Assembly: GCA_027001815.1 (NCBI GenBank)
Contig: JALTLT010000468.1
Span: 1-9,111 of the forward strand
Direction: 5' to 3'
DNA length: 9,111 nt
Source of the DNA: Gammaproteobacteria bacterium
Lineage (GTDB): Bacteria; Pseudomonadota; Gammaproteobacteria; JALTLT01
This document shows, one piece after another, positions 5,841 through 9,111 of this stretch. The translations under genes and the position numbers were made by a program. The first letter of the stretch is position 1, and every line of letters begins with the position of its first letter. The notes under the pieces are model-generated. The model worked only from the letters and a program-made list of their open reading frames with translations. It did no database searches and had not been told where the DNA came from.

Positions 5841-7223
5841 ATGAAGATCATCATTCTCGGTGCCGGGCAGGTGGGTTCGTCGGTGGCCTGGAACCTCGCA
5901 TCCGAGGCCAACGACATCACCGTGGTGGACACCAATCCGCGCATCCTCCAGCGGCTCCAGGACCGCCTCGACCTGCGCACGGTGGTCGGTCGCGCCTCCT
6001 ACCCGGACGTGCTGGAGCGGGCCGGCGCCGAGGATGCGGACATGATCCTCGCCGTCACCAACTCCGACGAGACCAACATGGTCGCCTGCCAGGTGGCCCG
6101 CACCCTCTTCCACACCCCCACCAAGATCGCCCGCGTCCGCTCCCACTCCTACCTCAAGCAGGCGGCCAGGCTCTTCTCCCCCGACGTCTTCCCCATCGAC
6201 GTGATCATCAGCCCCGAGCAGCTCGTCACCAACTACATCGAGCGTCTCATCGAGCATCCGGGCGCCCTCCAGGTACTCGACTTCGCGGGCGGCCGGGTGC
6301 GGCTGGTGGCGGTGCGTGCCTACTACGGGGGGCCGCTGGTGGGTCACGAGCTGCGCGCCCTCTCCGAGCACATCCCCTCCATCCAGGCGCGGGTGGCGGC
6401 CATCTTCCGGCGCGGCCGCCCCATCCTGCCCGAGGGTCACACGGTGATCGAGGCGGACGACGAAGTCTTCTTCATCGCCGCCCGCGAGAACATCCGCGCC
6501 GTGATGAGCGAGCTGCGCCGCCTCGACCAGCCCTTCAAGCGGGTGATGCTGGCCGGTGGCGGCAACATCGGCACCCGCCTGGCGCGCGCCCTGGCCGGCA
6601 AGTACCACGTCAAGATCATCGAACAGGACCCGCAGCGGGCCGAGCGCATCTCCGAGGAGCTGGACAAGTGCATCGTCCTCGAGGGCGACGCCTCCGACGA
6701 GGAGCTGCTGGTCGAGGAGAACATCGACAGCACCGACGTCTTCTGTGCGCTGACCAACGACGAGGAGGCCAACATCCTCTCCGCCATGCTTGCCAAGCGG
6801 CTCGGTGCGCGCAAGGTGATGTCGCTCATCAACCGCGCCTCCTACGTGGACCTGGTGCAGGGCAGCGAGGTGATCGACATCGCCATCTCCCCCCAGCAGG
6901 CGACCATCGGCAGCCTCCTCGCCTACGTGCGGCGCGCCGACGTGGCCATCGTCCACTCCCTGCGCCGCGGCGCCGCCGAGGCGATCGAGGCCGTGGCCCA
7001 CGGCGACCGCCGCACCTCCAGGGTGGTGGGCCGCCCCATCGAGGAGATCAAGCTGCCGCCCGGCACCACCATCGGCGCCATCGTACGCGACGACAAGGTA
7101 ATCATCGCCCACCACGACACCGTCATCGAACCCGAGGATCACGTCATCCTCTTCCTCATCGACAAGCGGCGTGTCCGCGAGGTGGAGAAGCTCTTCCAGC
7201 CCGCAGCCTTCTATCTCAAATAG
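5841..7223 (+). CDS. trkA: Trk system potassium uptake regulatory protein TrkA
   Basis: A 460-residue cytoplasmic NAD(H)-binding regulator that gates the TrkH K+ channel, close to the 458 residues of the E. coli protein. It has two tandem RCK halves. The first Rossmann domain has GAGQVG at residues 7-12 and an acidic Asp30 (VVDTNP) at the end of beta-2. The second has GGGNIG at 239-244 followed by an IIEQDPQRAE segment. Each half ends with a TrkA_C-type domain; the first spans roughly residues 135-225 and the second 365-455. Both glycine motifs are intact, so nucleotide control is probably functional. ATG 5841 is supported by an upstream AGGGG and by alignment of MKIIILGAGQ with known TrkA starts. 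trkH begins 3 nt after the stop, implying co-transcription and coupled translation. A promoter is not evident, because the upstream 600 nt are repeats. Confidence 0.97.
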   Translation: MKIIILGAGQVGSSVAWNLASEANDITVVDTNPRILQRLQDRLDLRTVVGRASYPDVLERAGAEDADMILAVTNSDETNMVACQVARTLFHTPTKIARVRSHSYLKQAARLFSPDVFPIDVIISPEQLVTNYIERLIEHPGALQVLDFAGGRVRLVAVRAYYGGPLVGHELRALSEHIPSIQARVAAIFRRGRPILPEGHTVIEADDEVFFIAARENIRAVMSELRRLDQPFKRVMLAGGGNIGTRLARALAGKYHVKIIEQDPQRAERISEELDKCIVLEGDASDEELLVEENIDSTDVFCALTNDEEANILSAMLAKRLGARKVMSLINRASYVDLVQGSEVIDIAISPQQATIGSLLAYVRRADVAIVHSLRRGAAEAIEAVAHGDRRTSRVVGRPIEEIKLPPGTTIGAIVRDDKVIIAHHDTVIEPEDHVILFLIDKRRVREVEKLFQPAAFYLK

Positions 7224-7226
7224 ACC

Positions 7227-8678
7227 ATGCACCTGCGCGCCATCCAGACCATCGTCGGCATCCTGCTGATGCTCTTCAGCACCACCATGCTGCCTCCCGC
7301 GCTGGTAGCCCTCTGGTACGGCGACGGCAGTCCCGCCCCCTTCCTCATCGGTTTCGGCTGGACCTTCGCCACCGGGGCCGTGCTCTGGCTCACCTCCGAC
7401 CGCAAGCGGGCCGAGCTGCGGCTGCGCGACGGCTTCCTGGTGGTGGTCCTCTTCTGGACGGTGCTGGGGACCTTCGGCGCCCTCCCCCTGCTGCTGGAGG
7501 AGCGCCCCTCCATCTCCTTCACCGACGCGGTGTTCGAGTCCTTCTCCGGCCTCACCACCACCGGCGCCACGGTACTCACCGGCATCGACGACCTCCCCCG
7601 CTCCATCCTCTGGTATCGACAGCAGCTCCAGTGGCTGGGCGGCATGGGGATCATCGTCCTGGCAGTCGCAGTGCTGCCGATGCTGGGCGTCGGCGGCATG
7701 CAGCTCTACCGGGCCGAGACACCGGGCCCCATGAAGGACACCAAGCTCACCCCGCGCATCACCGAGACGGCCAAGTACCTCTGGTACATCTATCTGGGAC
7801 TCACGGTGAGCTGCACCCTGGCCTATCTGCTGGTGGGCATGGAACCCTTCGACGCCATCGGTCACGCCTTCTCCACCGTGGCGATCGGCGGCTTCTCCAC
7901 CCACGACGCCAGCATCGGATATTTCGAGAGCCCGCTCATCGAGATGGTGGCGGTGATCTTCATGCTCATCTCCGGCATCAACTTCGCGCTCCACTTCGTG
8001 GCCTGGCGGCGGCGCACCCTCGCTCCCTACTGGTTCGATCCGGAGGTGCGCGCATACCTCGCCATCCTCGCCGTCAGCGCCACCCTCACCTCCAGCTATC
8101 TCTACTTCTCGGGCACCCTGCCCGAGGTGGGCGCGGCCATTCACCACGGCGTCTTCCAGACCGTCTCCATGGGCACCACCACCGGTTTCACCACCACCGA
8201 CTACTTCACCTGGCCCGGTTTCCTGCCGGTGCTGCTGGTCTTCATCAGTTTCATCGGCAGCTGCGCCGGCTCCACCGGCGGTGGTCTCAAGGTGATCCGC
8301 TTCCTGCTCCTCATCAAGCAGGGCACCCGCGAGATCCTGCGCCTGATCCATCCCAACGCCCGTCTCCCCATCAAGGTGGGAGGAAAGGCGATGTCGTCGC
8401 AGGTGGTGGATGCAGTGTGGGGCTTCTTCGCCAGCTACGTGGCGCTCTTCAGTCTGCTGCTTCTGGCGCTGATGGCCACCGGCCTCGACCAGGTGACCGC
8501 CTTCTCCGCCGTGGCCGCCTGCATGAACAACCTGGGCCCCGGCCTGGGGGACGTGGGTTCCCACTACGCCGACGTCTCCGCCACCGCCAAGTGGCTCCTG
8601 ATCTTCGCCATGCTCATGGGCCGCCTGGAGATCTTCACCCTGCTGGTGGTCCTCTCCCCCGGCTTCTGGCGGCGGTGA
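7227..8678 (+). CDS. trkH: Trk potassium uptake channel/transporter TrkH
   Basis: A 483-residue inner-membrane protein, the same length as E. coli TrkH, that forms the K+-conducting pore and is gated by TrkA. It has four pore repeats, each contributing a selectivity-filter segment with its conserved glycine: TTTGAT (Gly113), VAIGGFST (Gly221/Gly222), TTTGFTTTD (Gly320) and MNNLGPGLG (Gly437). Hydrophobic helices occur throughout, including about 5-30, 70-90, 137-155, 187-204, 237-258, 277-294, 333-347, 395-417 and 455-477. The segment SCAGSTGGGLKVIRF (345-359) is the family signature before the third-repeat loop thought to act as an intramembrane gate, and MGRLEIFT (464-471) contains the conserved Arg466 of the last helix. 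It starts at ATG 7227 right after trkA. TrkG is an alternative name for a paralogue, but pairing with trkA and general sequence favour TrkH. Confidence 0.96.
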   Translation: MHLRAIQTIVGILLMLFSTTMLPPALVALWYGDGSPAPFLIGFGWTFATGAVLWLTSDRKRAELRLRDGFLVVVLFWTVLGTFGALPLLLEERPSISFTDAVFESFSGLTTTGATVLTGIDDLPRSILWYRQQLQWLGGMGIIVLAVAVLPMLGVGGMQLYRAETPGPMKDTKLTPRITETAKYLWYIYLGLTVSCTLAYLLVGMEPFDAIGHAFSTVAIGGFSTHDASIGYFESPLIEMVAVIFMLISGINFALHFVAWRRRTLAPYWFDPEVRAYLAILAVSATLTSSYLYFSGTLPEVGAAIHHGVFQTVSMGTTTGFTTTDYFTWPGFLPVLLVFISFIGSCAGSTGGGLKVIRFLLLIKQGTREILRLIHPNARLPIKVGGKAMSSQVVDAVWGFFASYVALFSLLLLALMATGLDQVTAFSAVAACMNNLGPGLGDVGSHYADVSATAKWLLIFAMLMGRLEIFTLLVVLSPGFWRR

Positions 8679-8718
8679 GGCCACCCGGAACCCCCGAGAC
8701 CGGGATCGCCGAGCATTG

Positions 8719-8852
8719 TTCCTGCTTCGCAGGAATTGCCCGATGCGCTGCGCTTATCGGGCCTACAGGTACCTGCGGAGTTGGGAGGTAAAGCCAGCCG
8801 TTACATTCCCCTTTCCCGTAGGCCGGATAAGCCGCCTTGCGGCGCATCCGGC
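8719..8852 (-). repeat. Composite BIME-like element, copy C (inverted)
   Basis: Reads on + as third hairpin TTCCTGC-TTC-GCAGGAA (8719-8735), REP type 2 (8738-8766), linker with palindrome core CAGGTACCTG (8766-8775), and REP type 1 (8818-8852) starting with GTAG. It is the reverse complement of the A/B arrangement. REP1 and REP2 are identical to those of copy D, while the 51-nt linker differs from that of D at eight positions. The third hairpin has the T/A version found in copy B. Confidence 0.88.
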
Positions 8853-8976
8853 AAATGCCGCCGCAGGCGGCACGAATGTGGCGCGGGATTCGCGCGACGC
8901 AGGAGCATCGCCTGCCGCCGGGGCGACGCCAGGGGAGCGGTGTCACCAGGAAGCGGGAATTGCCCGATGCGCTCCG
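8853..8976. repeat. Spacer between copies C and D with hairpins and a half REP2
   Basis: Holds TGCCGCC-GCA-GGCGGCA (8856-8872), equivalent to the hairpin before REP1 of copy B. Next is a GC-rich stretch, then an imperfect stem GACGCC/GGTGTC (8925-8944) whose reverse complement resembles the CCTGGGGACGCCGG unit after copy A. Last comes a truncated REP2 half with one arm of the third hairpin (8953-8972). The order mirrors the left array, which implies that a larger macro-repeat was copied or inverted. Confidence 0.7.
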
Positions 8977-9110
8977 TTCCCGCTGCGCGGGAATTGCCCG
9001 ATGCGCTGCGCTTATCGGGCCTACAGGTACCTGTGGGGTTGGGAGGAAGATCCGGCCGTTACATCCCCGTTTCCCGTAGGCCGGATAAGCCGCCTTGCGG
9101 CGCATCCGGC
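8977..9110 (-). repeat. Composite BIME-like element, copy D (inverted)
   Basis: Third hairpin TTCCCGC-TGC-GCGGGAA (8977-8993), REP type 2 (8996-9024), linker with full palindrome ACAGGTACCTGT (9023-9034), and REP type 1 (9076-9110) beginning GTAG. Its segment 8986-9053 is the exact reverse complement of 5322-5389 in copy A, 68 nt without a mismatch. The window ends one base later, so flanking repeats may follow. Confidence 0.88.
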
Positions 9111-9111
9111 A

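Larger units (their letters stand above)
8679..9111. other. Non-coding repeat region after trkH
   Basis: No credible gene in 433 nt. After 40 nt of unremarkable sequence following the trkH stop, composite BIME copies C and D lie in inverted orientation relative to the left-hand array. A GC-rich spacer separates them, and the window ends one base after copy D, so the array may continue. Antisense frames here encode only repeat-derived peptides. No intrinsic terminator with a T tract is visible; the first hairpin, 41 nt after the stop, could protect or end the trkAH transcript. Confidence 0.85.

Noticed and set aside
5841..8678. trkAH as cargo of a composite transposon because of flanking inverted repeats
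   Set aside because: There is no transposase and no target-site duplication, codon style matches the neighbours, and trk genes next to ntrYX appear to be ordinary gammaproteobacterial order. The repeats fit REP/BIME elements.
5625..8684. Antisense open frame of 1019 codons opposite trkA and trkH
   Set aside because: It mirrors the codon structure of two clear genes, gives a low-complexity Gly/His/Glu/Asp-rich protein with no domain, and runs into the repeats. It is a typical GC-rich shadow.
8635..9105. Antisense 156-codon frame over the right-hand repeats
   Set aside because: It translates both BIME copies, giving the same peptide twice, with no independent coding signal.

Overview
This is a GC-rich chromosomal window with all genes on the + strand. 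Gene content and order (rsmB, a DUF4390 gene, ntrY, ntrX, trkA, trkH) point to a gammaproteobacterium. I infer a purple-sulfur or Ectothiorhodospira-type relative, because this order is familiar there, but the sequence alone does not fix the genus. Housekeeping families are intact and of normal length, so this is core chromosome and not a genomic island. The unusual material is in the two non-coding stretches.

Layout. Positions 2-1072 hold most of rsmB (16S rRNA m5C967 methyltransferase), cut at its 5' end by the window. After a 14-nt gap comes a small exported DUF4390 protein (1087-1662). Its stop overlaps the start of a membrane histidine kinase of the NtrY type (1659-3839), which in turn overlaps its response regulator NtrX (3832-5205). 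The overlaps imply one translationally coupled operon. NtrX lacks the sigma54-contacting GAFTGA loop. Positions 5206-5840 are non-coding and packed with hairpins and palindromic repeats. trkA (5841-7223) and trkH (7227-8678), three nucleotides apart, encode the regulatory and pore subunits of a Trk potassium-uptake system. Positions 8679-9111 are again repeat DNA, and the window ends inside a repeat.

The repeats. Both non-coding stretches carry a composite element of about 133 nt. It consists of REP hairpin type 1, a linker of about 50 nt, REP hairpin type 2 in inverse orientation, and a small third hairpin (stem CC[C/T]GC with GC[G/A]GG). Each REP has the GTAG tetranucleotide and the mismatched palindrome typical of enterobacterial REP/BIME elements. 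Two copies lie left of trkA in one orientation and two lie right of trkH in the opposite orientation, so trkAH sits inside a mirror-image frame of BIMEs. REP2 is identical in all four copies, linkers drift, and the third hairpin shows a compensatory base change.

Functional reading. NtrYX probably senses an envelope, redox or nitrogen-related signal and regulates transcription, perhaps with help from the DUF4390 protein. TrkAH imports K+. The repeats most likely act on mRNA ends, supercoiling or nucleoid structure, and were probably spread by a REP-associated Y1 transposase (RAYT) encoded elsewhere; none is visible here.
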